A stretch of 64,000 nt of DNA from Arthrobacter sp. Hiyo4 (GCA_002370555.1 AP014718.1:3658001-3722000); one strand, 5' to 3'; counted from the stretch's first letter, positions 36,330 to 48,018 are shown. Notes: generated by a model from the letters alone, not told the origin. Translations and numbers: made by a program.

Positions 36330-36725
36330 ATGGCACTGATAGCTCCGAGAATGACGGCTGCACTTCCATCCGAGGATGCGGGGAAACTGCAGCGGGCCCT
36401 GGCGGGTGGCAATGACATCACGGTTTTTGTTGACGGCACTGTCCACCGGCTGACGCCCCAGGCGAGGGACGCCGTCGTGGACCTCCTCAGCCGGTTCAGC
36501 CGCGGCGAAGCGGTGACCGTCAGCAGTGTGGAGGAAATGCTCACCACGTCCCAGGCCGCCGAACTCGCTGGGATTTCCCACACATACCTGCGCAACATGA
36601 CCGATCGCGGCGAGATCCCCGTGGAATACCGCGGCACGCACCGCCGGATCAGGCTGGCCGCCATCATGGCCTGGCTGGACCGGCAGAAGAAGCTTGACCA
36701 GCCAGAGCGGCCAGAGCAGGCCTAG
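36330..36725 (+). CDS. Excisionase/MerR-like HTH protein (antitoxin-type, no partner seen)
   Basis: 131 residues, intact. The N-terminal half (ITVFVDGTVHRLTPQARDAV) is a short beta/helix module. The C-terminal half is an excisionase-type winged HTH: LTTSQAAELAGISHTYLRNM then EIPVEYRGTHRRIRLAAIMA. Proteins of this architecture often precede a PIN-domain toxin gene, acting as its antitoxin. Here the next gene is convergent and no PIN protein follows, so it is either a solitary regulator or an antitoxin left after loss of its partner. It does not by itself indicate a prophage. Confidence 0.7.
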   Translation: MALIAPRMTAALPSEDAGKLQRALAGGNDITVFVDGTVHRLTPQARDAVVDLLSRFSRGEAVTVSSVEEMLTTSQAAELAGISHTYLRNMTDRGEIPVEYRGTHRRIRLAAIMAWLDRQKKLDQPERPEQA

Positions 36726-36788
36726 CCCCGTTGTGAGCTGGCTCAGGGGTGGCTGGCGGGTCCGGGGTCTTGGGTCCCGGCGCCCGAG

Positions 36789-38005
36789 CTAGATCCGCGG
36801 GCGCGCCGCCCAGCGCCGCATTTTCAGTGCCGCATGGAGCTCCAGCCGGGGCATCCCCTTCAGCGGGTCCACGCCCAGGAGCTGCCGGATGCGGCCCAGC
36901 CGGTTGTAGATGCTGCTGCGGTGCAGGTGGAGTTTGGTGGCCACGTCCTGGACCGAGCCGTCGTTGTCATAGATGAGCTCCAGAACGGGGAGAAGCTCAT
37001 CGTTGCGGTCGTGGTCCTCCAGCATCCGCACATAAACGGACCCGGAGTCAGCCCAAGCTCCGGCTCCGCCACCTGCCGAGGCCAGCAGCTGGTACACCCC
37101 GGTGGCGCGGCAGTCCACCAGTTCGCCCAACTGGGGGTCCACAGCCGCCGCCTGCGCCGCCAGCCGGGACTGCCGGTAGCCCTCGGCAAGCTCGCGCGGC
37201 TTGGCAAAACCCTCACTGATGCCCAGGATGATGCGGTGCACGGGCCGGCCCGAACGTTTGGCCAGCTCCAGCTGGTAGTGGACCAGTACCTGGGCGTGGT
37301 TGGCCCGGCCCACTGACTCACGGAACAGCACCACCGAATGGGTTTCCGTGCCCGCGCTGAACAGCGCCAAATCCACTCCCACCGTGGCCTGCAGGGCGGC
37401 TGACCGGTGGATCAGCGTGGAGGCGATGGGGTCCGGGCCGCCGGCCCAGCCATCGGCGTCGAGCACTGTGACCATCTGCCACGGCCCCTTGCCCTGGATT
37501 TCCTTCCAGCCTGCCACGGCGGCCACGGCATTGGCTTCGCCGGAACAGGCAGCCAGGAACTCGCGTTCGCGGCCCCGCCGGAACTCGGACTCGGCGGTGT
37601 TGGAGTCCAGCAGCAGGGCGGAAAGCAGCTCGATCTCCGGGCCACGTCCGGCAGCTGGGAGAGGATCGCCGTCGGATTTTCCTCTACCGAGTCCTGCTGC
37701 ACCCAGAGATAGCCGACCCGGAAACCGCGGACCATCAACGGAACACACACCCGGCCCAGCATGCCCAGTTCCTGGTTGGCGGGAATCGCGACGGGGCGGA
37801 CCGCCGTGGCGATGCCATGGGAAAGCTGCCAGGTGCTGACATCGGCCGGGACCCGCTTGCTCAACAGGAAGTTGACCCGGACCCGGTCCGCGTGGGACTG
37901 GTTGGAGCTGTAAGCCAGCAGCAGGCCGTCCAGGTCCTCAAGCGACAGTCCCCGGCCAAGCTTCTGCGCCACCTGCTCCACGAGTTGTTCCACGTCCTGC
38001 TGCAT
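36789..38005 (-). CDS. PucR/CdaR-type regulator, probable ald activator (AdeR-like), frameshifted
   Basis: About 405 residues when joined. The N-terminal ~150 residues are a sensory domain ([40 protein letters not shown]). The C-terminus has the PucR-type [23 protein letters not shown], then [20 protein letters not shown]. One G/C base is missing near 37652 (ILSQLPDV must continue [15 protein letters not shown]). It is divergent from alanine dehydrogenase with about 230 bases between. In Bacillus subtilis the PucR-family AdeR activates ald, so the same role is likely here. Confidence 0.8.
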
Positions 38006-38238
38006 GGGGTAACCCTACTGCTCCGGCAGGCACCCGGGCGAACGAACAGCAGGCGACACCTGACGCCCTCAGGCTGAACATTTGTCGATCCGTGAAAGCA
38101 AAAATTCCCGGAATGACGCGGAGGTTGCATGCCCCGGACACTGCTTTCCTGTCGGCTGAGTCACAACCGGATTTATTCTGGAATCACAACTTCCGCCGCA
38201 ATTTCGGGCCTACCCGGCCTGAGAATATGGAGCCACAA

Positions 38239-39355
38239 ATGATCATCGGTGTCCCCAAAGAGATCAAGAACAACGAATTCCGCGTCGCCATCACCGCTGC
38301 TGGCGTCCACGAGTTCCGCACCCACGGCCACACGGTCCTGGTGGAGCGCGGCGCAGGCCTGGGCTCAGGGATCACGGACGAGGAATACGCGATCGCCGGC
38401 GCCGAAATCGTTGCCGAGGCCGATGACGTCTGGGCCGGGCCGACATGGTCATGAAGGTCAAGGAACCCATCAAGGCCGAGTACCACCGCTTCCGCAAGGG
38501 CCTGATCCTCTTCACCTACCTCCACCTCGCCGCCGAGCCGGAGCTCACGCAGGAACTCATCAACTCCGGCGTCACCGCGATCGCCTACGAGACCGTGCAG
38601 GAAGGCCGCACGCTGCCGCTGCTGGCCCCATGTCCGAGGTTGCCGGCCGCCTTTCCGTACAGGTAGGCGCCACGTCCCTGATGGCACCCGCCGGCGGCAA
38701 GGGCGTCCTGCTGGGCGGCGTACCGGGTGTCCGCCCGGCGAAGGTGGTTGTCCTGGGTGCCGGCGTCGCCGGCACCAACGCCGCCGCCATGGCCCTGGGA
38801 CTGGGCGCCGATGTGACCATCCTGGACATCAACATCAACCGCCTCCGCGAACTTGACGCCCAGTACCAGGGCCGCCTGAAGACGGTGGCGTCCAACAAGT
38901 ACGAGATCGAAAAGTCAGTGGTGGACGCGGACCTGGTGATCGGTTCCGTCCTGATCCCCGGCGCCAAGGCCCCCAAGCTGGTCAGTAACGAACTCGTCTC
39001 CCGCATGAAGCCCGGCTCCGTGCTCGTGGACATCGCCGTGGACCAGGGCGGCTGCTTCGAGGACACCCACCCCACCACGCACCAGGAACCGACGTACAAG
39101 GTCCACAACACGATCTTCTACTGCGTGGCCAACATGCCCGGCGCCGTCCCGAACACCTCTACGTACGCGCTGACCAACGTCACCCTGCGCTACGCCGTGG
39201 CCCTGGCCAACCTGGGCGTCCGTGCCGCCTTCGACCGTGACCCGGCTCTCGCCGCCGGCCTCAACATCGCCGGTGGCCACGTGGCACACCACTCCGTCTC
39301 CGAGGCGCACAACCTGCCCCTCGTCGCGGACTGGCACGAGCTGGTTTCCGCCTAG
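38239..39355 (+). CDS. ald: Alanine dehydrogenase, two frameshifts
   Basis: 372 residues when joined, against a family norm of about 371. It converts L-alanine to pyruvate and ammonia with NAD. Start [20 protein letters not shown], then [16 protein letters not shown] with its substrate-binding Lys, [19 protein letters not shown], Rossmann loop [20 protein letters not shown], and the end [18 protein letters not shown]. Missing bases near 38438 (TGGGCCGGGCC) and near 38628 (CTGGCCCCATG) put it into three frames; single-base restorations give [15 protein letters not shown] and [15 protein letters not shown]. It lies beside, and is probably activated by, the PucR-type gene. Confidence 0.92.
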
Positions 39356-39359
39356 TTCT

Positions 39360-39731
39360 CTAGGTCGCCGCCTGAACGGCAGTCATCCAGAAAGATGGCT
39401 GTGGAAGCGGCCCCTGAATGGAAGAATCTGCCGCGCGCAGGGCCGCATCAAAGCCGCCGCGGTCCGACTTTACGATGACCACACCGATCTGCGGATAAGC
39501 CTGCACCACCGTGCCGCCGGCGCCCCGCACTGCCGCCAGCGAAGCGCTGGAAATGCCGTTGGCTTTGTACAGGACGATGTAGGTTTGGCTTCCGGCTTGG
39601 GCATTTGCCGGCACTACGGTTTGGACAGACTGCCCATTGGCCGACAACGCCGCGGGAGCCGCGGCGGTCGAAAGGCCAATGGCGAGGGCAAGTGCCCCGA
39701 TTCGCGCCACAAGCTTGGTGAATCGTTGCAT
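39360..39731 (-). pseudogene. Signal peptide and I9 propeptide of a subtilisin-like protease; catalytic part absent
   Basis: 123 residues. A clear signal peptide (MQRFTKLVARIGALALAIGL, cleavage near AAPAALSA) is followed by an inhibitor-I9-type domain: YIVLYKANGISSASLAAVRG, VVQAYPQIGVVIVKSD, GFDAALRAADSSIQG. In S8 proteases this propeptide precedes a catalytic domain beginning with an Asp motif. Here the frame ends 13 residues later and the next 450 bases contain only the end of alanine dehydrogenase. It could be a truncated protease gene or, less likely, a free-standing secreted I9-type inhibitor. Confidence 0.6.
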
Positions 39732-39861
39732 GGTGTTGCTCCAATTCTGCCGGCGGGCACGATCCTGACGGCTGTTTACCTCGGATCCTTCCGGGCTACA
39801 CCTGCCCAACAATTCGGTATCACCCGCAACAAGAGACCTTAGTGACTCACCTCACGCAATT

Positions 39862-40930
39862 TCAATAGGCGGCGGTTCCGTAAGCCCGGGCTGATTCGAT
39901 AATCTTCAGCACCTCGACGGCGTCTGCCGGGTCCACCGGGAGGGGCAGCGCGGAGGCGGTTCCGCCGTCGTCGATCTTGGCTGCCAGGAGCCGGTAGAAC
40001 TCGGGGTAGGCACCGCGTTCCGTGGGCAGCGGATCGAGGTGGCCGTCGCGGCCAGGGCCCCTGCCCATTCCGGTGCCTCAACGCCGTATTCAGTGTCCAG
40101 GGGGCTGCCGCCGGCAACGATGTACGGTTCCTGAGGGTCGATCCCGTGCTTGGTGAACGCGCCGGTGGATCCGAGAATGCGGAAGCGCGGGCCCTGCTGG
40201 GCGCAAAGCATGTTCATGCTCAGGTGGCTGGTCACTCCGGACTCGTGGCTGAGCACCAGGAAAGCGTCATCGTCCACCTTCTCGTGCGGACGCCGCGCCA
40301 GCAGTTCCGCGTGGGCCACGGCGGCTGGACCGAAAAGCATCAGCGCCTGGTCGATGAGGTGTGTGCCAAGGTCGAACAGGACGCCGCCGCCGTCCGCCGC
40401 CGTCGCGCTGGCTTTCCACGCCTTGGAAATGTCCGGGACCAGCGCTCGAAGCTGGACTCAAAGCGGGTCACCCTGCCCAGCGCTTCGCCGGCCAGCAACT
40501 TCCGGACCGTGAGGAAATCGCCGTCCCAACGCCGGTTCTGGAAGACCGTAAGCACCCTGCCCAGCCGCTCCGCGAGGGCGATCAGCTCCTGCCCCTCGGC
40601 ACTGCTGACGGCGAACGGCTTGTCGACGACAACGTCGACGCCGGCCTCCAGGGCGGCCTTCGCCAGCGGAAAATGAGTGGCCGGCGGGGTCCCCAGCACC
40701 ACCAGGTCAAGGTCCCCGGCGAGCGCAAGGACAGCATCGCCGTCGGGCACTGTTTTGGCGCCGGGGTACCGCTGCGTCGCGGCAGCCTGCCGGCCGGCGT
40801 CGGACGTCGCGATCACGTCCAGCGAGTAGCGGGGATCCTCCGCGATGAGCGGCGCGTGGAAAACGCTGCCGGACAGGCCATAGCCGACGACGGCGGTGCG
40901 GATACGGTGGTCGGGTTCAGTCCAGGTCAT
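39862..40930 (-). CDS. Gfo/Idh/MocA-family oxidoreductase, two frameshifts
   Basis: About 356 residues when joined. N-terminal Rossmann domain IRTAVVGYGLSGSVFHAPLI, LVVLGTPPATHFPLAKAALE and the family motif VDVVVDKPFAVSSAEGQELI (with EKP-like DKP), then GRVLTVFQNRRWDGDFLTVR and a C-terminal beta sheet domain. Bases are missing near 40443 (after FESSFERW, before PDISKAWKASATAADGGGVL) and near 40057 (before GRDGHLDPLPTERGAYPEFY). It is an NAD(P)-linked dehydrogenase of sugars or cyclitols; the precise substrate is unknown. Stands between a repeat copy and the subtilase fragment. Confidence 0.8.
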
Positions 40931-40948
40931 ACGGGAAACGGTACCCGC

Positions 40949-41059
40949 ACGCTCTCTCACTTGATGTGCATTAAAGCCAAACGCTCTCTCATTCCCGCGC
41001 AAACTGCGGTCGGAGGTGAGAGAGCGTTGGCGAAAACCCTGCGTTAAGTGAGAGAGCGT
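40949..41059. repeat. Nested palindromic intergenic repeat, copy 2
   Basis: Outer arms ACGCTCTCTCACTT (40949-40962) and AAGTGAGAGAGCGT (41046-41059), 14 of 14. Inner arms GCCAAACGCTCTCTCA (40976-40991) and TGAGAGAGCGTTGGC (41017-41031), one bulged A. The loop holds a small CCGC/GCGG stem. Shares with copy 1 the order CTCTCTCACTT - TTAAA - GCCAA - CGCTCTCTCAT - GGTGAGAGAGCGTTGGC - AAAACCC - AAGTGAGAGAG. Lies just past the oppA stop. Confidence 0.8.
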
Positions 41060-41071
41060 TGCAGGAGGGTG

Positions 41072-42788
41072 TTACTTCTTGATCCAGCCCAGGGTGGACC
41101 AGTCAGGAACCTGGGAGAGGCTCTGGAAGAGGGACGGGCCGTAGTTGGCCAGGCCCGTGCGGACGAAGGAGATCTGCGGGCCGTTCATCACAACACCCAT
41201 GGAGAAGTACTTGGCCATGTGCTCCTTCTCAACGTCCATTGCTGCCTTGTTGCGCGCGGCATTGTCCTCGATCGAGGCGAGGTCGGCGATCTTCTTGTCC
41301 AGCTCAGCGTCGCCGAGGCCGTTCTCGTTGATCTTGGAGTCGTAGTACTGCTTGACGGCGTCGGTGGCGTCCGGACCAACGGTGTAGCCGGAGACGCTCA
41401 TGTCGAAGTCGCGGCCGCCGATGACCTTACCGAAGTCGGCGGAGGCGCGCTGGTCGATGCCAACATCCATGCCGCCGGCCTGGAGCTGCTTCTGCAGGGT
41501 CTGGGTGAAGGCCAGGGTGGTGGGTCGTCACCGAAGTTGCTGATCTTGAAGGCGGCGGGCTTTCCGTCCTTCTCCATGATTCCGGCAGCGTTGGGCGCGT
41601 AGCCAGCGTCAGTCAGAACCTTCTTGGCAACGTCCGCGCCGGTTTCCTTCACAGGATAGTTGTCCTGGTAGTAGTCCGAGAACGGCAGGACCATCATGGA
41701 ACCGGAGCTGGGCTCTTCCCAGTTCAGGCCATTGAAGCGGACCTTGCGGAGGGCTTCGCGGTCAACAGCGGCGAAGATGGCCTCGCGGACGGCGACGTCG
41801 GTGATCTTCTGGGCGTTGATGTTCATGCCACCGGCGAAGAGGCGCTGGCCACGGCGGACCTCTGAATCCTTGGTGCCCTCAAGCTGCTTGTACAGGGCGA
41901 TGGTGTTGGCGGACATGGCATCGATCTCGCCGTTCTTGAAAGCGGCGATCTGTGCGCTGGTTTCCAGCTGGCGGAAGACGACGCTTTCCAGGACCGGCTT
42001 GGTACCCCACCACTTGTCGTTGGGAACCATGGTGACGGTCTTGGCTGCGGCGTCGTACTGGTCCACCTTGAAGGGCCGGCCATCCATTCCGGATGCATTT
42101 CGCCCACGAAGCCTTCGTTGAAGATCGCAGGCGTGTTCACGGCCGGGTGGATCAGGCCGAAGAAGAGCGAATCCACGGGGTAAACCGGCTGGGTGGTCTT
42201 GACGATGATTTCTTTGGCACTGCTGCCAGCCTCGACGGACTCAACGAATTCGTAGGCCCCCGAGCTCACAATGTCGTAGCCGGCATCCGGGCTCTTCAGG
42301 ATATTCCAGGTGTTCTGGAAGGCCTTGATGTCGATCGGGGTGCCGTCGTTGTACGTGGCCTTGTCGTTGACCTTGATGGTGACGGTCTGCTTGCCGTCCA
42401 CAACCTTGCTCTCCACCGACTCGCAGAAGTCCTTGTTCGGCGTTGCCTTGCCGACAAAGTCGACCTTCCAGCAACCGCCGATGCCGCCGCTGTTCACGGC
42501 CACCGGGTTGATCGGGGCCATCATCGCGGAGTTGTCCGAGCTGTTGCCGTTGTTGGAGAACCCGTTGAAATCCGGCCCGATGCTGCCCAACGGCAGGGTG
42601 ACCTTGCCACCAGGTTCAAGATCAGCGGCCGGTTTCTCGTTGATGCTGATGAGCTTGGCCAGGTCGCTGCCCGTTCCCTGCCCCTTGGCGGTTTCCGGTC
42701 CGGTGGGTGTTCCGCCACCGCCGCAGGCCGTCAGCGTCAGGGCTGCGGCAATGGCCGCTGCGCCGCCGATCTTGGTCAGATTCCTCAT
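41072..42788 (-). CDS. oppA: Oligopeptide ABC transporter substrate-binding lipoprotein, two frameshifts
   Basis: About 572 residues when joined. The signal ends in lipobox LTLTACGGG, so the protein is anchored to the outer face of the membrane. SBP family 5 features: KVNDKATYNDGTPIDIKAFQ, PNDKWWGTKPVLESVVFRQL and AAFKNGEIDAMSANTIALYK. Bases are missing near 42084 (HPEWMAG/PFKVDQYDAAAKTVTM) and near 41519 (SNFGDDP/TLAFTQTLQKQLQAGGMDVG). It is the last gene of the minus-strand operon oppB-C-D-F-A, 49 bases after oppF. Peptide type is unknown. Confidence 0.88.
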
Positions 42789-42836
42789 GGTTTTCCCTTC
42801 ATAGGTGCGGGTGGTGCTTGTAATGGGTCGAAAAAA

Positions 42837-43925
42837 CTAGGGTGCATGGGGTTCCGCCGTTTCGTGGACCACCAGCATCTGCTCGTCCATTTCACCATCC
42901 GGGAAGAAGCAGGCGAACTGCTGGTCCGGTGTAGGCGCCGGGCCGGCCTCCAAAATCTCCACGGCAGCGGAAGGCTGCACGGCCTCGAGCGGGGGCTCCA
43001 GGGTCAGGCAATGCTCCTGTTTTGCAGCGGGAAGCGCCGCGAAGACGGGGCAGCGGGTGGCGAAGTTGCAGCCCTTCGGGGCATCCAGCGGGGACGGCAG
43101 GTCGCCTTGGAGGATGATCCGCTCCCGAGTGCGCTCGAACTGCGGGTCCGGGACAGGGATCGCGGACAGCAGCGCGCGGGTATACGGGTGGCGGGGGTTG
43201 TCGAAAACCCGGTCCACCTCCCCGATCTCCACGATCTTTCCCAGGTACATCACCGCCACCCGGTTGGAGATGTGGCGGACCACGGACAGATCGTGGGCCA
43301 CCATCAGGTAGCTCAGGCCCAGCTCCGCGCGGAGCTTGTCCAGGAGGTTGATGACGCCTGCCTGAACCGAGACATCCAGCGCGGACACGGGCTCGTCCAG
43401 GACCACCAGCTTGGGGTTCACGGCCAGTGCCCGGGCGATGCCCACGCGCTGGCGTTGGCCGCCGGAGAACTGGTTCGGGAACCGGTTGACGTGGTCCGGC
43501 TGCAGGCCCACCAGGTTCATCAGTTCCATGATGCGTTTTTTGATGGCCCGCTTATCCATGCCGGCGTTCTGGAGCGGCTCGGCCAGGACCTCGTAGACGG
43601 TGAAGCGGGGGTCCAAGGCGCCGGTGGGATCCTGGAAAACCATCTGCATTTCCTTGCGCATGGCGCTTTTGGTCCTGGCGTCGGCGGCCTGCTTGTTGCT
43701 GATGCCGCCGATGATCACCTCGCCGTCCTGGTCCTTGTGGAACTCCATGATTTCCAGCAGGGTGGTGGTTTTTCCCGACCCGGACTCGCCCACAATGGAG
43801 AAGCACTCACCTTCGCGGATATCGAAGCTCAGGCCGTCCACGGCCTTCACGGTGCCGATGCGCCGCTTGAGCAGGGCACCCTTGGTCAGCGCAAAGTGCT
43901 TGCGGACGTCCTTGAGTTCCAGCAC
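42837..43925 (-). CDS. oppF: Oligopeptide ABC transporter ATPase F
   Basis: 362 residues from the in-frame GTG 43925. Walker [21 protein letters not shown], signature FSGGQRQRVGIARALAVNPK, Walker B KLVVLDEPVSALDVSVQAGV, and the C-terminal cysteine region GCNFATRCPVFAALPAAKQE found in Opp/Dpp ATPases. Upstream of 43925 the frame stays open and reads FRPAGPVSRFDLIPRGERST, which looks like genuine protein sequence. The true start may therefore be a GTG near 43993, or D and F may once have been one polypeptide. It couples ATP hydrolysis to peptide import with OppD. Confidence 0.87.
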   Translation of the reverse strand: MLELKDVRKHFALTKGALLKRRIGTVKAVDGLSFDIREGECFSIVGESGSGKTTTLLEIMEFHKDQDGEVIIGGISNKQAADARTKSAMRKEMQMVFQDPTGALDPRFTVYEVLAEPLQNAGMDKRAIKKRIMELMNLVGLQPDHVNRFPNQFSGGQRQRVGIARALAVNPKLVVLDEPVSALDVSVQAGVINLLDKLRAELGLSYLMVAHDLSVVRHISNRVAVMYLGKIVEIGEVDRVFDNPRHPYTRALLSAIPVPDPQFERTRERIILQGDLPSPLDAPKGCNFATRCPVFAALPAAKQEHCLTLEPPLEAVQPSAAVEILEAGPAPTPDQQFACFFPDGEMDEQMLVVHETAEPHAP

Positions 43926-43953
43926 GGTTGAGCGTTCCCCGCGAGGGATGAGG

Positions 43954-45060
<1,107 letters not shown>

Positions 45061-45064
<4 letters not shown>

Positions 45065-46035
45065 TTGCTCATCTTCTCTGCGCTGTTCTTTTTGGCCCGG
45101 CCAACCGAACTGGAGCTCGGGTCGAAGGCGTCACGGAGGCCATCGTTCATCATGGCCAGGGACCCCGTAAGCAGGAACATCACGGTGAGTGGGACCCAGA
45201 ACATCCAGGGGAAGGTCTGGACCTGGGAGGTGGCGCCGCCAATCAGCACGCCGAGGCTCACATCCGGCACCTTGATGCCGATGCCGATGAAGGAGAACGC
45301 CACCTCCGCCAGGATGGCACCGGTGACACCGCGGGTGATGTCCAGGACCAGCAGCGACCCGATGTTGGGGACCAGGTGCCGCCACACGATGCGGCGCGGC
45401 GGGACGCCCATGTACTGGGCCGCCTTGACGAAGTCCCGCTGCATCAGCGACATGGACATGGAGCGGATAAGCCGCGCGGTCCCCATCCAGCTGAATACCA
45501 GGAGCACGATGATCAGCAGGAGCCAGCTGGGGAGGTTCTTCTTCAGGCCGTCCCCGCCGCCGCTGGTGGCCACTGCCACCACTAGCAGGGCAGGCATCAT
45601 GATGAGGGCCTCCAGGACGAAGAGCATCACCTTGTCTACTTTGCCGCCAAAATAGGCCATGGTGCAGCCATAGACCGCGGCAACCAGGACGGATACGAGG
45701 CCCACAATCAGGCCGATCATGATGGAGATCCTGGTGCCCTCGACAGTCATGGCGTAGAGGTCGATGCCGGCCTGCGACGTGCCCAGGAAGTGGTCGCCGG
45801 AAGGCGGCATGCCGATATTGAAGGGGTCGATGGTCTCCTTGTCCCAAGAAGTGAAGAACCCGCCGACGAAGGAGAAGATGGTCAGGCCCAGGAAAACCGC
45901 CAGCCCGGCGACAGCAGTTTTGTTCCGCATAAAGCGGCGGAAAATGATGGTGGACTTGGCGATCACCACATCGGCATTCTCGAGGTGCGCGTCCTGCGCC
46001 ACGGCTGCCGGATCAACGGCGTTGAGGCTGGTCAT
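45061..46035 (-). CDS. oppC: Oligopeptide ABC transporter permease C
   Basis: 324 residues, intact. An N-terminal soluble extension is followed by a first membrane segment (NKTAVAGLAVFLGLTIFSFV) and five further segments. The EAA loop that contacts the ATPases reads YMGVPPRRIVWRHLVPNIGS. The C-terminus ends LRDAFDPSSSSVGRAKKNSA, carrying the family LRDALDP-type motif. Two bases after the oppB stop and overlapping oppD, so translation is coupled. It forms the membrane channel with OppB. Confidence 0.92.
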
Positions 46036-46037
46036 GG

Positions 46038-47019
46038 CTACTGCACCCTCACTCTCGGGTCAACAAGCGTGGTGGCGAAGTCGGCGAGGATGGCGCCCAG
46101 GGCGAAGATGACCGAGCCGTAGGCGAGGGTGGCCGTTGCCGCATTCACATCCTGCAGCGAGATGGCGTCAATGCTCCAGGACCCCACTCCGGGCCAGGCG
46201 AAGATCTTCTCGGCGAAGAAGCCGCCGGCGAAGATGGCCGGGATAGTGAAGGCGATGCTTTGCGCGACCGGGATGAAGGAAACCCGGAGGGCGTGCCGGG
46301 TGATGGCCTGGTTCCGGGTGAGCCCTTGGCCCGTGCAGTCCGAACGAAGTCCGCATTGACATTGTCCAGCAGGTACTGGCGCTGCGCGATCTGGTACGAA
46401 CCCCAGCCGACGAGCGTGATGGCGATGGTAGGAACCGCATAGTGGGCCACCATGTCCACAAACTGCGCCCACCCGGGTTGCATGCCGGGCGTGGAGATGC
46501 CTGTTACGAAGAAGATGCGCTCCCCGACGGTTTCGTTGATGTTGATGGCACCGAGCTGAACCAGGAAGTAGGCAATGGGGGCGGGCACGATGTACGCGAG
46601 GTAGCTATAGGACGTGATCACGCGGTCCTGGAACCTGTACTGCCGGGCCGCCGAGTAGACCCCGAGGGCGACGCCGATGACGAGGGTCAGGACGATGGAT
46701 GCGAGGAAGAGCCGGGTGGAGATCCACACACGGTCGCCGAATTCAGCGTTGATGAAGGCGCCGTTGGGCTGCGTCCCCAGTCCCAGCGGGTCACGATCCC
46801 GGTGAGCCACTCAACGTAGCGCTCCCACGGGCTGAGGTCCGGATCCAGGCCTTTCAAGCGCATGGAATTGGCTACCTGCTCGGGGGTGGGGCGGGGAATC
46901 CGCTCCTGTTCGAGGAGGGCTGGCTTGAGGGAGCTGACGGCCAGGAAATAGCCGGCTGACGTGGTCAGGAAAATCATGAAGACGTAGGTGATGCCGCGCT
47001 TGGCAAGGTACCTGATCAT
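46038..47019 (-). CDS. oppB: Oligopeptide ABC transporter permease B, two frameshifts
   Basis: About 327 residues when joined. First membrane segment GITYVFMIFLTTSAGYFLAV, a long extracytoplasmic stretch with PWERYVEWLTGIVTRWDWG, then RLFLASIVLTLVIGVALGVY and the EAA loop RTARAKGLTRNQAITRHALR. It ends DFATTLVDPRVRVQ, the LVDPRVR signature of Opp/Dpp type B permeases. Bases are missing near 46777 (before LGTQPNGAFINAEFGDRVW) and near 46324 (RTARAKG/LTRNQA). First recognisable gene of the opp operon. Confidence 0.88.
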
Positions 47020-47379
47020 GTGGCAGCTACTTCAGGTTCTTTGCCGCCGGGATTCTGGAAGAACACTGCACGGGATGCCCCTGGGCCGGCAACGGATTTT
47101 CTGCCTTCGCTACATCCACGTTCCAGATCCTTCCGATTTCCCGGCCAGCAACGGGTCTCGCCGCCACCGGGTCCCCACCAGCGTGTGGCCGGCCTCCCGC
47201 GACCAGCGCAGAGCAAGTCCGGGTGGACTATGTTGCGGGTCACATTCCAGAGGAAACTACCACAGAGTAGAGTCAAAAATGCGGGCGCCTGCGCGGAATC
47301 CGTGCGCCCCGTATCAGATTGTTATGAATAATTCAGTGGAATTGATTTGACTGGACGAGCCACTGGATTCAGGCGTACT
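47020..47379. other. 360-base gap upstream of oppB
   Basis: No recognisable protein. A minus-strand frame covering 47016-47276 ends ...GKEPEVAAT and its TGA overlaps the oppB ATG (ATGA), so a short upstream peptide is possible but unsupported by any family. An AT-rich stretch at about 47315-47352 is the most promoter-like part. The gap must contain the opp promoter unless an upstream gene has been lost. Confidence 0.4.
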
Positions 47380-47988
47380 CTACCGCCCGCGGACCACCCG
47401 CGTAACAAGTTCCCGCCAGGAGTCCGCCAGCCGCTCGGGCGCCAGGCCGTGAACGCGGACGGCGTGCAGGAGCCGGTCCGGATCCAGCGTTGCGGTCAGC
47501 GACATGGCCATCAGCAGCGGATCCGCATCCATGGCCTCCTCCCGGAGGAGGAGCTCGATGTGGCGCTGCCACAGCTTGACTGCCGGGACCTCGTACCGGC
47601 TACTGGCCGAAGCCTCGGCCGCCCTCGCCAGGTCCCCATGCTCCATCACATACGCGATCCGCTCCACACCGAAGGCGATCAGCCGCTCCAGACCCGTGGC
47701 GCCCGGCCCCAAAGGCGGCGGGCCGAACATAAAGCGGGCCTGGAATGCGGCCTCGGAATCGCTCAGCAGAGCCATCATCAGCCCGGCGCGGCTGCCGAAT
47801 CGGCGGAAGACGGTGCCCTTGCCCACGCCGGCCCGCTCGGCCAGCCTGTCCATGGTCAGGGCGTCCGGACCACACTCGGCAATCAGCTCCCGCGCCGCGC
47901 CCAACAGCCGCTCACGGTTCCGGGCAGCATCACTGCGCTCAGCAGGCGGGCCGGAGAGCGAACCGGGCAGCAGCGGGATATAGCTCAC
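47380..47988 (-). CDS. TetR-family regulator
   Basis: 202 residues, intact. HTH at about residues 20-65 (RNRERLLGAARELIAECGPD, RLAERAGVGKGTVFRRFGSR), then a helical domain with FGVERIAYVMEHGDLARAAE. It is divergent from an FMN reductase gene, with about 120 bases between. Such pairs are usually self-repressing and respond to quinones or other electrophiles. A palindrome at 48019-48032 is the likely operator. Confidence 0.85.
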   Translation of the reverse strand: MSYIPLLPGSLSGPPAERSDAARNRERLLGAARELIAECGPDALTMDRLAERAGVGKGTVFRRFGSRAGLMMALLSDSEAAFQARFMFGPPPLGPGATGLERLIAFGVERIAYVMEHGDLARAAEASASSRYEVPAVKLWQRHIELLLREEAMDADPLLMAMSLTATLDPDRLLHAVRVHGLAPERLADSWRELVTRVVRGR

Positions 47989-48018
47989 AGTCCATATCCT
48001 AGACCCGGGAATAATAAT

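Noticed and set aside
36330..36725. Phage excisionase marking an integrated element
   Set aside because: The fold is excisionase-like, but there is no integrase, attachment repeat or phage gene nearby.
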